Shown piece by piece: positions 1-6,868 of a DNA stretch of 20,656 nucleotides. Source of the stretch: RCIO01 sp964629765 (GTDB taxonomy: Bacteria; Pseudomonadota; Alphaproteobacteria; Rhizobiales; Rhizobiaceae); the NCBI GenBank assembly GCA_964629765.1, contig CAZVTK010000078.1:1-20656 (forward strand), read 5' to 3'. A program made the translations under genes and the position numbers. The notes below the pieces were generated by a model. That model saw only the letters and a list, made by a program, of their open reading frames with translations. It searched no databases and was not told the DNA's origin. Each line of letters begins with the position of its first letter. Position 1 is the stretch's first letter.

Positions 1-2
1 CG

Positions 3-1109
3 CAGCAGGACTATCCCGCCGCTACCGTGGTCGACTTTCTCACCGCCGTTCTCATGCTCGGCCTGTTCTACCTGTCCAAGCGGCTGACGCTCATCGTCAG
101 CGCCTTCGTGCTCGACCTCATCGTGTTCCTCGGCTGCGTGGCGGTCTTCGGCCTGCCCAACGACATACCGCCCGAGAAGCTGAGCCTCCTCGGCTGGCTG
201 TCGATCGTGGCGGCCGCCGTCTACATGACCTGGATGGCGCTCTACTACGCCCGCGTGATCGCGCTGCGCTCCGAGCTGGAGCTCGAGGCCGAGCGGTTCC
301 GCGGCACGGTCAGCGAGCTCGAGCAGGCCCAGAAGATCGCGGTGAAGGTCAACCAGGACCGCTCGCTCTTCTTCTCCAAGATGAGCCACGAGCTCAGGAC
401 CCCGCTCAACGCCATCATCGGCTATTCCGAGATCCTGCTGGAGGACTGCGTCGACCGGCAGGACGTGACCAAGCAGACTGCGCAGGACCTGGCGCGCATC
501 AACGCCGCGGGCAAGCACCTGCTGTCGCTGGTGTCTCAGGCGCTCGACCCCGACAAGATGGAGCGCGGCGAGCTTCCCGTCGTCAGCAGCGCCTTCAACC
601 TCGGCCAGCTCTGCGACGACGTGGTCGCCACCATCCTGCCGACCGTCGAGAAGAACGGCAGCCGCCTCGTGATCGAATGCCCGAGCCGGCGCGAAATCCT
701 GAACACCGACCGCACCAAGCTGGCGCAGATCCTCATCAACCTGCTCGGCAATGCCGGCAAGTTCACGCGCAACGGCACCGTGACGCTGAATCTGCGGGTC
801 GAGAAGTCGATCGCCGACGATCGCCTGATCGCGACCGTGGCGGACGACGGCATCGGCATCGCGCCGGACGCGCTTCCGAAGCTGTTCGAAGCCTATATCC
901 AGGCGGATGCCAGCATCTCGCGGCGCTTCGGCGGCACCGGCATCGGGCTGGCGATAACCCGCAAGTTCTGCGCGCTGCTCGGCGGCGAGATCCGCGTGGC
1001 GAGCGAGCTCGGCAAGGGATCGGTCTTTACGGTCGACATCCCCTCGCAGCTCACCCAGCACGAGGCGTCGGACTTCGCCGCGGAGCAGCCGCTGGCTGAG
1101 GCAGCCTGA
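3..1109 (+). CDS. Membrane sensor histidine kinase (5'-truncated by window edge)
   Basis: The frame is open to the left edge, and the GTG at 27 has no well-placed ribosome binding site, so the true start is probably upstream. Numbering from codon 27, residues 1-80 hold about three hydrophobic segments, then a short coiled-coil linker. The HisKA dimerisation domain carries the H-box SHELRTPLNAIIGYSEIL with the phospho-acceptor His near residue 121. The C-terminal HATPase domain shows an N-box (INLLGNAGKFT), a G1 box (DDGIGI) and a G2 region (GGTGIGLAI). The catalytic core is intact, so an active inner-membrane kinase is expected; its signal is unknown. The stop lies one base before the ATG of the next open frame, which encodes a REC-GGDEF-EAL protein and is the likely phospho-transfer partner. 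The pairing is inferred from adjacency. Confidence 0.9.
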   Translation, partial: QQDYPAATVVDFLTAVLMLGLFYLSKRLTLIVSAFVLDLIVFLGCVAVFGLPNDIPPEKLSLLGWLSIVAAAVYMTWMALYYARVIALRSELELEAERFRGTVSELEQAQKIAVKVNQDRSLFFSKMSHELRTPLNAIIGYSEILLEDCVDRQDVTKQTAQDLARINAAGKHLLSLVSQALDPDKMERGELPVVSSAFNLGQLCDDVVATILPTVEKNGSRLVIECPSRREILNTDRTKLAQILINLLGNAGKFTRNGTVTLNLRVEKSIADDRLIATVADDGIGIAPDALPKLFEAYIQADASISRRFGGTGIGLAITRKFCALLGGEIRVASELGKGSVFTVDIPSQLTQHEASDFAAEQPLAEAA

Positions 1110-1170
1110 AATGCGCCCGGAACCCGCAACCTTGAAATCGGCCGACTACGAGCACCCTGAAGGTAAGATC

Positions 1171-3048
1171 ATGCAGCACGCACTCGCCATTTCCCCAGCC
1201 CGTCCGGGTGAGGACGCGGGCTCCGCGCCCCAGGCCCACCCCCAGGCCCAACCCCAGGTTAAGCCGCGCATTCTCGTCGTCGACGATGTCGCGGACAATC
1301 GCGAGATCCTGACCCGCCGGCTCGTGCGCCGCAATTTCGAGGTGGTCGAGGCCGTGGGCGGCGAGGACGCGCTGGCCAAGATCGCAGCCAGCAGCTTCGA
1401 CATCGTGCTGCTCGACATCATGATGCCGGACCTGACGGGCAACGAGGTGCTGCAAAGGGTGCGCGCCGACCCCGCCCATTCCGACCTGCCGGTCATCATG
1501 GTGACAGCCAAGAGCCAGAGCGACGACATGGTGTCCAGCCTGGCGCTCGGCGCCAACGACTACATCACCAAGCCGGTCGACTTCGAGGTGGCGCTGGCGC
1601 GCATCAACGGCCAGCTCGAGCGCAAGCGCAGGGCCGACGAGACCCTGCGGGAGAAGCAGCGGCTGGAGAAGCAGTCGCTGGTGCTGGACGAGCAGCTCGA
1701 AAGCGCCTCGCAGAAGCTCGCCGAGGAATCGCGCAAGCGCTCGGTGTCCGAGGACCGGCTGCGCTATCTCGCCTATCACGACTCGCTGACCGGGCTGATG
1801 AACCGCCAGGGTTTTCGCGACTGCCTGTTCCAGACGCTCGACGAGATGACGGCGAAGGGCACCGAGCCGGTGCTGCTGTTCATCGACCTCGACGGCTTCA
1901 AGGCGGTCAACGACTGCTACGGCCACGATGTCGGCGACAAGCTGCTGACGGCGGTCGGGGAGCGGCTCTCCGCAGCGCTCGGCGAAGGGTCGCTGATCGC
2001 GCGGCTCGGCGGCGACGAGTTCGCCGCCGTGCTGGACCATCCGGAAGACGCGGTCGAGGCGCGGGCCGCCAAGCTGGTCGAGGCGCTGTCGCTGCCCTAT
2101 CCGATCAAGGGCAACGCCGTCAGGATCGGCGCGAGCTGCGGGCTGGCGCAGGCGCGCTGCTTCAGCGGCGACCTCGACGGCCTCATCAACGCCGCCGACC
2201 TTGCCATGTATCACGCCAAGGCGAAGGGCACGGGCTGCGTGGTGCTGTTCGAGACCCGCATGCTGGAGCAGCAGCGGGAGCGCCGGCAGATCGAGATCGA
2301 CCTCCACCGCGCGGTCGCCAACATGGAGTTCGAGGTCTTCTACCAGCCGATCCTCAACGTCAACACGCGGGCGATCAGCGCCTTCGAGGCGCTGCTGCGC
2401 TGGCCCCACAAGACGCGCGGCATGATGTCCCCGGAAACCTTCATCCCGCTCGCGGAGGAGACGGGCCTGATCTCGCAGATCGGCGCGTGGGTGCTGCGGC
2501 AGGCGTGCGAGCAGGCCAAGGACTGGCCCGACCATATCGGCGTGTCGGTCAACCTGTCGCCGATCCAGTTCGAGAGCCCGTCGCTGCTGCCCACCATCGT
2601 CAACACGCTGGCCTCCACGGGGCTTGCGCCGAACCGGCTGGAGCTCGAGATCACCGAGACCGCCCTGCTCGGCACCGAAGGCAAGAACATCAGGATCCTG
2701 GAGGCGATCCGCGACCTCGGCGTGCGCGTGTCGATCGACGATTTCGGCACCGGCTATTCGTCGCTCGCCTATCTGCGCAACTTCCGCTTCGACAAGATCA
2801 AGATCGACAGGCGCTTCGTCCAGGGCCTCCGGGACAACGATTCCGACACGGCGATCGTGCGCTCGATCATCATGCTCAGCCAGAATATCGGGGTGGGAAC
2901 GACCGCCGAGGGCATCGAGACCGAGGACCAGCTCGCATCGGTGGCCTTGGAAGGCTGCAAGCTGGGCCAGGGCTATCTCTTCAGCCGGCCGCTGACCGCC
3001 GAGGATGCCGCGACGTTCATCAGGAAGTATGAGGCCGGCGAGATTTAG
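1171..3048 (+). CDS. Response regulator with REC-GGDEF-EAL domains (c-di-GMP turnover)
   Basis: A cytoplasmic three-domain protein of 625 aa. The REC domain starts at RILVVDD and has its phospho-acceptor Asp near residue 82 (LLDIMMPD) and the conserved Lys in ITKPVD. A coiled-coil linker leads to a diguanylate cyclase domain with an intact GGDEF at 280-284. A phosphodiesterase domain follows with EAL at 406-408, NLSPIQF, ITET, DDFGTGYSS and AEGIE, so both catalytic sites look competent. The RxxD inhibitory site normally found upstream of GGDEF is absent (GEGSLIA occupies that stretch). The start at 1171 was chosen for the AAGGTAAG just upstream; an in-frame ATG at 1111 would add 20 residues, has a GAGG nine bases upstream, and nearly touches the kinase stop. 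Both starts precede a Pro/Gln-rich linker. Kinase and regulator probably form one operon. Confidence 0.9.
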   Translation: MQHALAISPARPGEDAGSAPQAHPQAQPQVKPRILVVDDVADNREILTRRLVRRNFEVVEAVGGEDALAKIAASSFDIVLLDIMMPDLTGNEVLQRVRADPAHSDLPVIMVTAKSQSDDMVSSLALGANDYITKPVDFEVALARINGQLERKRRADETLREKQRLEKQSLVLDEQLESASQKLAEESRKRSVSEDRLRYLAYHDSLTGLMNRQGFRDCLFQTLDEMTAKGTEPVLLFIDLDGFKAVNDCYGHDVGDKLLTAVGERLSAALGEGSLIARLGGDEFAAVLDHPEDAVEARAAKLVEALSLPYPIKGNAVRIGASCGLAQARCFSGDLDGLINAADLAMYHAKAKGTGCVVLFETRMLEQQRERRQIEIDLHRAVANMEFEVFYQPILNVNTRAISAFEALLRWPHKTRGMMSPETFIPLAEETGLISQIGAWVLRQACEQAKDWPDHIGVSVNLSPIQFESPSLLPTIVNTLASTGLAPNRLELEITETALLGTEGKNIRILEAIRDLGVRVSIDDFGTGYSSLAYLRNFRFDKIKIDRRFVQGLRDNDSDTAIVRSIIMLSQNIGVGTTAEGIETEDQLASVALEGCKLGQGYLFSRPLTAEDAATFIRKYEAGEI

Positions 3049-3174
3049 CAGACCCGCGATCCGACGGGGCCTCGAAGCCCATCCGACGGTTGCGGACCTC
3101 CCGCGGGAAGGCGCATACATTGTTGGTTGACGCCACAGGAGAGATTTGAGCCAGATCAACGGAACTGGCGCAGG

Positions 3175-3199
3175 TTGCTCATAGTTTTTACCCGAGCAA
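3175..3199. promoter_or_regulatory. Inverted repeat upstream of first AraC-type regulator
   Basis: TTGCTC (3175-3180) and GAGCAA (3194-3199) form a perfect six-base inverted repeat around an AT-rich 13-base centre containing a T-run. It lies about 105 bases upstream of the preferred start of the regulator at 3304. The same GGTTGCTC string occurs upstream of the paralogous regulator (5808-5815). An operator role is inference only. Confidence 0.25.
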
Positions 3200-3303
3200 T
3201 GGGGGCTCGTCGTGAAAAACCGTGTTTTGCCGCCTTTCGTCGGCCGTTTCGTGCTGGGTGCGCGAGCGCCCGGCCTTTCGCCCGTTTCGGCGCGAGCGGC
3301 CCG

Positions 3304-4386
3304 ATGGTAGCCGCGCCCGGGACGAAGGATACGGCCACGAAGGACACGGCCTATGTGCGCTCCTGGGCCCTGATCGGCTTCGACACGCTGGTGGCGGAAA
3401 AAGGCGCGGATCCGGTCGAGCTGCTCAAGCAGGCGGGGATCGATCCGAGGGCGCTGGATACGCCCGACATGCTGATTCCCTTCGCGCGCAAGGGGACCCT
3501 CCTCGAAATAGCCGCGGAGAAGCTCGGCGCGCCGTCGCTCGGGCTCGAATGGGCGCAGAGCGTTCCCGCGCATTTCCCCGATACCGGGCCCGTGCTGCTG
3601 CTGACGGAGTCGACGCCGACCCTCAGTGCGTGGCTCAAGCGCGCCGCGCAATACTGGCTTCTGCAATCGAACGCCGTCACGCCGACCGTGGTGCCGCTCG
3701 AAGCGCTCGGCGCCTTCGGCGTGCGCGTCACGCGCAGCGGCGGCCAGCCGATCGAGCGGCAGCACATGGAGCACCTGACCGCCAAGATCGTGCGGCTGAT
3801 ACGCACCGTGCTGGACGACGCGGTGAATCCCGTCAGGGTGACGTTCAAGCATGCGCGGCCGAAGGATACGACGCTGCATGAAAGCATATTCCGCTGCCCG
3901 CTCGAATTCGGCGCAGACCATGACGAGATCGCGTTTCCGCTCGCCATCCTGGCACGGCCCATGACCGACCGCGCCGGCGAGGTGGAGGCGATCGCCAACG
4001 CGTTCCTGCGCCGCCGGATCGGCCAACTGTCCCGCTACAGGCCGAGCGTGTCCACCTCGACCGAGCTCGCCATCAAGACGGTGCTGGGCACCGGCATCTG
4101 CTCCAAGGAGTTCATCGCCCGCACGCTGGAATGCAGCCCGCGAAAATTGCAGCGGCTGCTGGCGAACGAGGGGACGACCTACGAGGATATCCTCGATTCC
4201 GTGCGCCGCGATGTCGGGTGCGCTCTGCTGGCGGATTCGGCGGCGCCGGTCGCGGCGATCGGCAACATGCTGGATTTCACCTCGCCCGCGGCGATGACGC
4301 TGGCGGTGCGCCGATGGACGGGCATGACGCCGAGCGAATACCGGATCCATGCGCAAAGCCGCGCCGACGCGCAGCCGGAGGCCTAG
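3304..4386 (+). CDS. AraC-family transcriptional regulator (arabinose-binding-like N-domain), copy 1
   Basis: This 360-aa protein has the two-domain layout of AraC regulators with an N-terminal 'Arabinose_bd'-type sensor domain (about residues 20-210). The marker RPKDTTLH lies in the sensor half. The C-terminal double helix-turn-helix runs roughly from residue 250 to 350 (ICSKEFIARTLECSPRKLQ, ending RRWTGMTPSEYR). The frame stays open upstream to a TTG at 3127, but that segment (3127-3303) is Cys/Arg/Phe-rich, has no domain similarity I recognise and lacks a convincing Shine-Dalgarno, so ATG 3304 is preferred; ATG 3199 is another option. It is clearly paralogous to the gene at 4691-5677, sharing DTAY(V/I)R, PSLGLEW, RPKDT(T/S)LH and HTH segments. 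Its TAG stop (4384-4386) is part of the CTAG border of a MITE-like insertion. Ligand and targets are unknown. Confidence 0.85.
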   Translation: MVAAPGTKDTATKDTAYVRSWALIGFDTLVAEKGADPVELLKQAGIDPRALDTPDMLIPFARKGTLLEIAAEKLGAPSLGLEWAQSVPAHFPDTGPVLLLTESTPTLSAWLKRAAQYWLLQSNAVTPTVVPLEALGAFGVRVTRSGGQPIERQHMEHLTAKIVRLIRTVLDDAVNPVRVTFKHARPKDTTLHESIFRCPLEFGADHDEIAFPLAILARPMTDRAGEVEAIANAFLRRRIGQLSRYRPSVSTSTELAIKTVLGTGICSKEFIARTLECSPRKLQRLLANEGTTYEDILDSVRRDVGCALLADSAAPVAAIGNMLDFTSPAAMTLAVRRWTGMTPSEYRIHAQSRADAQPEA

Positions 4387-4419
4387 AGCCTGTTATGAAC
4401 CATGGATGGGGCTGCGCTG
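4387..4419. repeat. Left terminal inverted repeat of the MITE-like element
   Basis: Reads AGCCTGTTATGAACC at its outer end, immediately inside CTAG. Over 33-34 positions it matches the reverse complement of 4620-4653 except for about three substitutions and a one-base indel. Confidence 0.8.
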
Positions 4420-4619
4420 CCGCCGATTTTGGCCCGCCCGGCAGGAGCCGGTCGCAGACCGGTATCGGGAATACCTGCAAGACCGGCGACGAACCGGTGG
4501 GCCAAAAGCGGCGCAGCCCGAAGGGTTGAGCGGCGAAGGCCGCCTGATGCGTCGAAAGGCTTGCCGGTATGCCCGATACCGGCCTGCGCCTTTCTCCTGT
4601 CATGCGCTCCTTCACCCCT

Positions 4620-4653
4620 CAACGCAGCCTCCATCCAGGGTCCATAACAGGCT
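4620..4653. repeat. Right terminal inverted repeat of the MITE-like element
   Basis: Its reverse complement starts AGCCTGTTATGGACC and continues to match the left arm through a GGCTGCG block. CTAG at 4654-4657 follows directly. Confidence 0.8.
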
Positions 4654-4690
4654 CTAGGCCCGCCGGCCCGATGGCGGTCGGGCCCGCAGG

Positions 4691-5677
4691 CTACAGACCC
4701 GACGCCGCCTTTGCCGACATGTCGTAGCGGAAGGCGCGCGGCGACATGCCCGTCCAGCGGTGGACGGCGGTGGTGAAGGGCGGGGTCTTCGCATAGCCGA
4801 GCAGGCCGGCGAGCTTGGCGACCGGGATCTCGCTCTCCCCGAGAAGCTGCCGCGCCATGCGCTCGCGGGTCTTGTCGAGCAGCGCCGCGAAATTGGTGCC
4901 CTCCCTGGCGAGCTGCCGCTGGAGCGTCTTTGCGCTGGTGGACAGCAATTGCGCGATGCGCGGCTGGGTGCAGAAGCCGGTGCCGATCAGGCTCGGGATG
5001 GCGATCTCGACATTGGCCCGGGTGCTCCGGTCGTAATCGGGGATCGTGCCGATGCGCGCCTCGACATACCGGGCCAGCCAGCCATGCAGGGTTTCGTTCC
5101 CGAGTTCGATCGCATGGTCGTGCAGGCTGCGCCGATAGACCAGCTCGTCATAGGCGCTGCCGAATTCGACGGGGCAGGGAAAGAACCAGTCGTGGAGACT
5201 GGTGTCCTTCGGCCTCATATGCCTGAACCTGATGAGCTCGATGCCGTCATTCGCTGCCGCCGTCAGCGTGCGAAGCATCGCGCAGACGCCGCCGAGAATA
5301 TACTCGGCCTGATGCCGCGACGGGGGGACCAGTTTCGAAAAGCTCACCCGCAGCGTCAGGATGTCGCCCGCTTCCAGCAGGTCGGCGCGGGACGCGTTGG
5401 TATGCCAGTGCCAGTAGTTCCGCGAGTGAAAGCACCACTCGCCGATCGTCTCCGTGAACCGCGCGATCAGCGCGATCGCGCCGAAGTTCAGGAGCGGTTC
5501 CGGCGCGGCCTTCAGCCATTCGAGGCCGAGCGACGGCTTGTGCAGCTCCTGCGCGGCGATCTCCATGAGCTCTCCCACCGCGGTCCAGGAGATGACCATG
5601 TCGGGGTCGCGCAGCGCCCGTTCGGGAATGCCGACGCGCGCCGCGAGCGCGATGGCGTCGCCGCCGGCCTCTGCCAC
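4691..5677 (-). CDS. AraC-family transcriptional regulator, copy 2 (N-terminus uncertain, possible frameshift)
   Basis: A 328-aa open frame from a GTG at 5677, with the same sensor-plus-HTH architecture as the gene at 3304-4386. Shared marks are PSLGLEW, MRPKDTSLHDW, the HTH stretch TQPRIAQLLSTSAKTLQRQL and the terminal RWTGMSPRAFRYD. Similarity to the paralogue continues upstream of the GTG in the same frame (5728-5678: TRTAYIRAAVLGGLAEL against DTAYVRSWALIGFDTL). That upstream frame has no ATG, GTG or TTG before a stop. An ATG at 5787 opens a neighbouring frame (MSAKVLSIGQTAAPFPSA) that would join the conserved part if one base were restored near 5730. So the gene either uses the GTG and lost about 20 residues, or has an N-terminal frameshift. 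DNA-binding function looks intact; targets are unknown. Confidence 0.78.
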   Translation of the reverse strand: MAEAGGDAIALAARVGIPERALRDPDMVISWTAVGELMEIAAQELHKPSLGLEWLKAAPEPLLNFGAIALIARFTETIGEWCFHSRNYWHWHTNASRADLLEAGDILTLRVSFSKLVPPSRHQAEYILGGVCAMLRTLTAAANDGIELIRFRHMRPKDTSLHDWFFPCPVEFGSAYDELVYRRSLHDHAIELGNETLHGWLARYVEARIGTIPDYDRSTRANVEIAIPSLIGTGFCTQPRIAQLLSTSAKTLQRQLAREGTNFAALLDKTRERMARQLLGESEIPVAKLAGLLGYAKTPPFTTAVHRWTGMSPRAFRYDMSAKAASGL

Positions 5678-6132
5678 GAGTTCCGCAAGGCCGCCGAGGA
5701 CCGCAGCCCGGATATAGGCGGTCCGTGTCGAGGCGCTGATGGAAACGGCGCCGCAGTCTGTCCAATAGACAAAACTTTCGCGGACATTAAGTATAATTCG
5801 CCGTATTGGTTGCTCTAAACAAGCATTCGGGCCTCGTCGATGCTGGCTATTTCACCATACTATAACGGCTTTCAAGTCAAGTTTATCTCGATATCGAGCG
5901 ATCCCTAGTTACGGATGGCCGTCGTCCGGCCCCTGCGATTTCATTGTCGCGTTATCGTCTTCTCGAGGCCGATTGCCCGCCGCGAAAGTCGCCCCGCTGC
6001 CGGCTGGGCGACAACCGCAGGCGGCTGGCTTCTTCGGGATGGCGAAGGACGGCCCGCTCGGCCGGGCGCGGGGCGAGGCCGGATGGCTGCGTATCGGCGC
6101 GGTCGGCGACGGACCTGAAGGAGACGAATTAT
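5678..6132. other. Sparsely coding spacer with AT-rich promoter-like patch
   Basis: No convincing gene is visible across this stretch apart from the conserved leader of the araC-type gene (5728-5678). Bases 5770-5910 are clearly richer in A/T than the surroundings. They contain TATAAT on the plus strand and TATACT on the minus strand around 5790, TTGACT followed after 15 bases by TATGGT on the minus strand near 5850-5880, and a perfect 12-base palindrome. These suggest promoter activity for the minus-strand regulator. The remainder to 6132 is GC-rich, and the short ORFs in it lack recognisable domains. Confidence 0.4.
5887..5898. promoter_or_regulatory. 12-bp perfect palindrome CTCGATATCGAG (candidate operator)
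   Basis: CTCGATATCGAG is self-complementary over 12 bases and lies in the AT-rich patch upstream of the minus-strand AraC-type gene. It has the size and symmetry of a dimeric regulator site, but no regulator can be assigned. Confidence 0.25.
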
Positions 6133-6234
6133 ATGCGGCCGGCGATCATGGCTGTGGCCAACCGGCATATCATGCGCAGCGGCGCCCGACTCGACAACGC
6201 CTTCCACCAGAGCGGTTCACAGGCGGCCGGATAA
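6133..6234 (+). CDS. Possible small protein, 33 aa
   Basis: ATG at 6133 is preceded by GAAGGAGA (6117-6124), one of the better Shine-Dalgarno sequences in the window and about nine bases away. The 33-codon frame begins MRPAIMAVANRHIMRSGARL and ends at TAA 6232-6234. A 7-bp stem-loop follows 16 bases later (6251-6271). The peptide is basic with no clear membrane segment or known domain. The frame also extends upstream to an ATG at 5944, but that part looks like GC-rich noise. The call rests on ribosome binding site and layout only. Confidence 0.35.
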   Translation: MRPAIMAVANRHIMRSGARLDNAFHQSGSQAAG

Positions 6235-6250
6235 CCGACGATCCGGGAGC

Positions 6251-6271
6251 CCTCCGGTCATCTGCCGGAGG
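6251..6271. terminator. Stem-loop after the 33-codon ORF
   Basis: CCTCCGG (6251-6257) pairs with CCGGAGG (6265-6271) around a 7-base loop. No T-run follows, so it is at best a weak intrinsic terminator or an RNA-stabilising hairpin. Confidence 0.3.
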
Positions 6272-6352
6272 AAATCCCTCGATGTTTGAGACGCGGAAAC
6301 GCGATCTCCGACAGGAGCGTGGAGAGCGAAGGCACCCGAGCCCGTTCCAGTT

Positions 6353-6372
6353 CCCTCCCGGCGTCGGGAGGG
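6353..6372 (-). terminator. Stem-loop downstream of the MucR-family gene
   Basis: CCCTCCCG (6353-6360) and CGGGAGGG (6365-6372) form a perfect 8-bp GC-rich stem with a four-base loop, 8 bases past the stop of the minus-strand gene ending at 6381. There is no clear U-tract, so factor-independent termination is plausible but not certain. Confidence 0.5.
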
Positions 6373-6380
6373 GAGGAGGA

Positions 6381-6815
6381 CTATTTGCGCTTGCGCCCGC
6401 GCTTGGGGGCGGGAGGCGCCGGGGGCGGGGGGGCTTTCCGGCCGAGCCCGATCTTCTTGGCAAGCTCGGAGCGCGCGGCCGCATAGTTGGGGGCGACCAT
6501 CGGGTAGTCCGCCGGCAGGCTCCACTTGGCGCGATAGTCTTCGGGGGTCAGCCCGCGTATGCCGAGATGGCGCTTCAGCGACTTGTACTTCTTGCCGTCT
6601 TCGAGGCTGATGATGAAATCCGGTGTGATCGACTTGCGGATCGATACCGGCGGCGTGAGGACAGGCGTTTCGGGTGCTTTCGGCGCGCCGAGATTGCCGA
6701 TGGCCGTCGCGACACTCGCGATGACATCGATCAGGTCGGCACGCGCAACGGTGTTGTTGGACACATAGGCCGACACGATGTCGGCCGTCAGCTCCCGGAT
6801 CGTATTATCGCTCAT
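6381..6815 (-). CDS. MucR/Ros-family transcriptional regulator lacking most zinc ligands
   Basis: A 144-aa cytoplasmic regulator of the Ros/MucR family, which in alphaproteobacteria controls surface polysaccharide, motility and cell-cycle genes by binding AT-rich DNA. The N-terminal helical region (1-45) fits the oligomerisation part. The zinc-finger-like domain spans about 58-125, with LEDGKKYKSLKRHL, LTPEDYRAKW, LPADYPMVAPNYA and KKIGLG. In Ros the metal is held by Cys-X2-Cys and two His residues; here these positions read Ser70, Asp73, His83 and Gly88, so only one His remains. Zinc-free family members that still bind DNA are known in rhizobia, so function need not be lost. The tail is a Pro-rich stretch followed by KRGRKRK, which could add non-specific DNA contact. 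GGAG eight bases before the ATG supports the start. Family members usually autoregulate. Confidence 0.88.
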   Translation of the reverse strand: MSDNTIRELTADIVSAYVSNNTVARADLIDVIASVATAIGNLGAPKAPETPVLTPPVSIRKSITPDFIISLEDGKKYKSLKRHLGIRGLTPEDYRAKWSLPADYPMVAPNYAAARSELAKKIGLGRKAPPPPAPPAPKRGRKRK

Positions 6816-6826
6816 TTGGCCGCTCC

Positions 6827-6848
6827 GTTCTTGCAGGTGTTCTTGCAG
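6827..6848. repeat. Tandem copy of GTTCTTGCAG upstream of the MucR-family gene
   Basis: GTTCTTGCAG occurs at 6827-6836 and again at 6839-6848, start-to-start 12 bases, just upstream of the minus-strand start at 6815. It could be a regulator site or a local slippage duplication; too short to tell. Confidence 0.35.
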
Positions 6849-6868
6849 CGCTAAACATCGGCGAGCCG

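Larger units (their letters stand above)
4387..4653. mobile_element. MITE-like non-autonomous palindromic element between convergent araC paralogues
   Basis: A 267-bp non-coding block bounded by terminal inverted repeats of about 34 bp (4387-4419 and 4620-4653). Both ends begin AGCCTGTTATG when read inward; the arms differ by a few substitutions and one indel. CTAG flanks both sides (4383-4386 and 4654-4657), consistent with a 4-bp target duplication, although CTAG is itself palindromic and could simply extend the repeat. Joining the flanks restores a simple GGCCTAGGCC site. Inside are further nested palindromes: arms 4421-4441/4494-4513, GCCGGTC/GACCGGC (4447-4453/4481-4487), GGTAT/ATACC (4461-4475), and CCGGTAT/ATACCGG (4564-4582). 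No plausible protein is encoded. Short size, terminal repeats and lack of transposase fit a MITE. CTAG targets are known for some IS5-group elements, so that parentage is a guess. It may also act as a two-way terminator for the convergent genes. Confidence 0.75.

Noticed and set aside
3127..3303. N-terminal extension of the first AraC-type gene from TTG 3127
   Set aside because: Unusual Cys/Arg/Phe-rich composition, weak start and no similarity to the paralogue; the conserved protein begins after ATG 3304.
1051..4356. An 1101-codon open frame on the minus strand opposite the response regulator and first AraC-type gene
   Set aside because: Its translation is a His/Arg/Ala-rich low-complexity sequence with no domain, antisense to two clear genes. 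It is a by-product of strong G/C third-position bias.
4349..4657. Short ORFs within the palindromic element on both strands
   Set aside because: None has a domain or ribosome binding site, and they span the inverted repeats. They are chance frames in structured non-coding DNA.
5973..6854. A 293-codon plus-strand frame opposite the MucR-family gene
   Set aside because: Gly/Arg-rich translation, antisense to a recognisable regulator, no supporting start signal.
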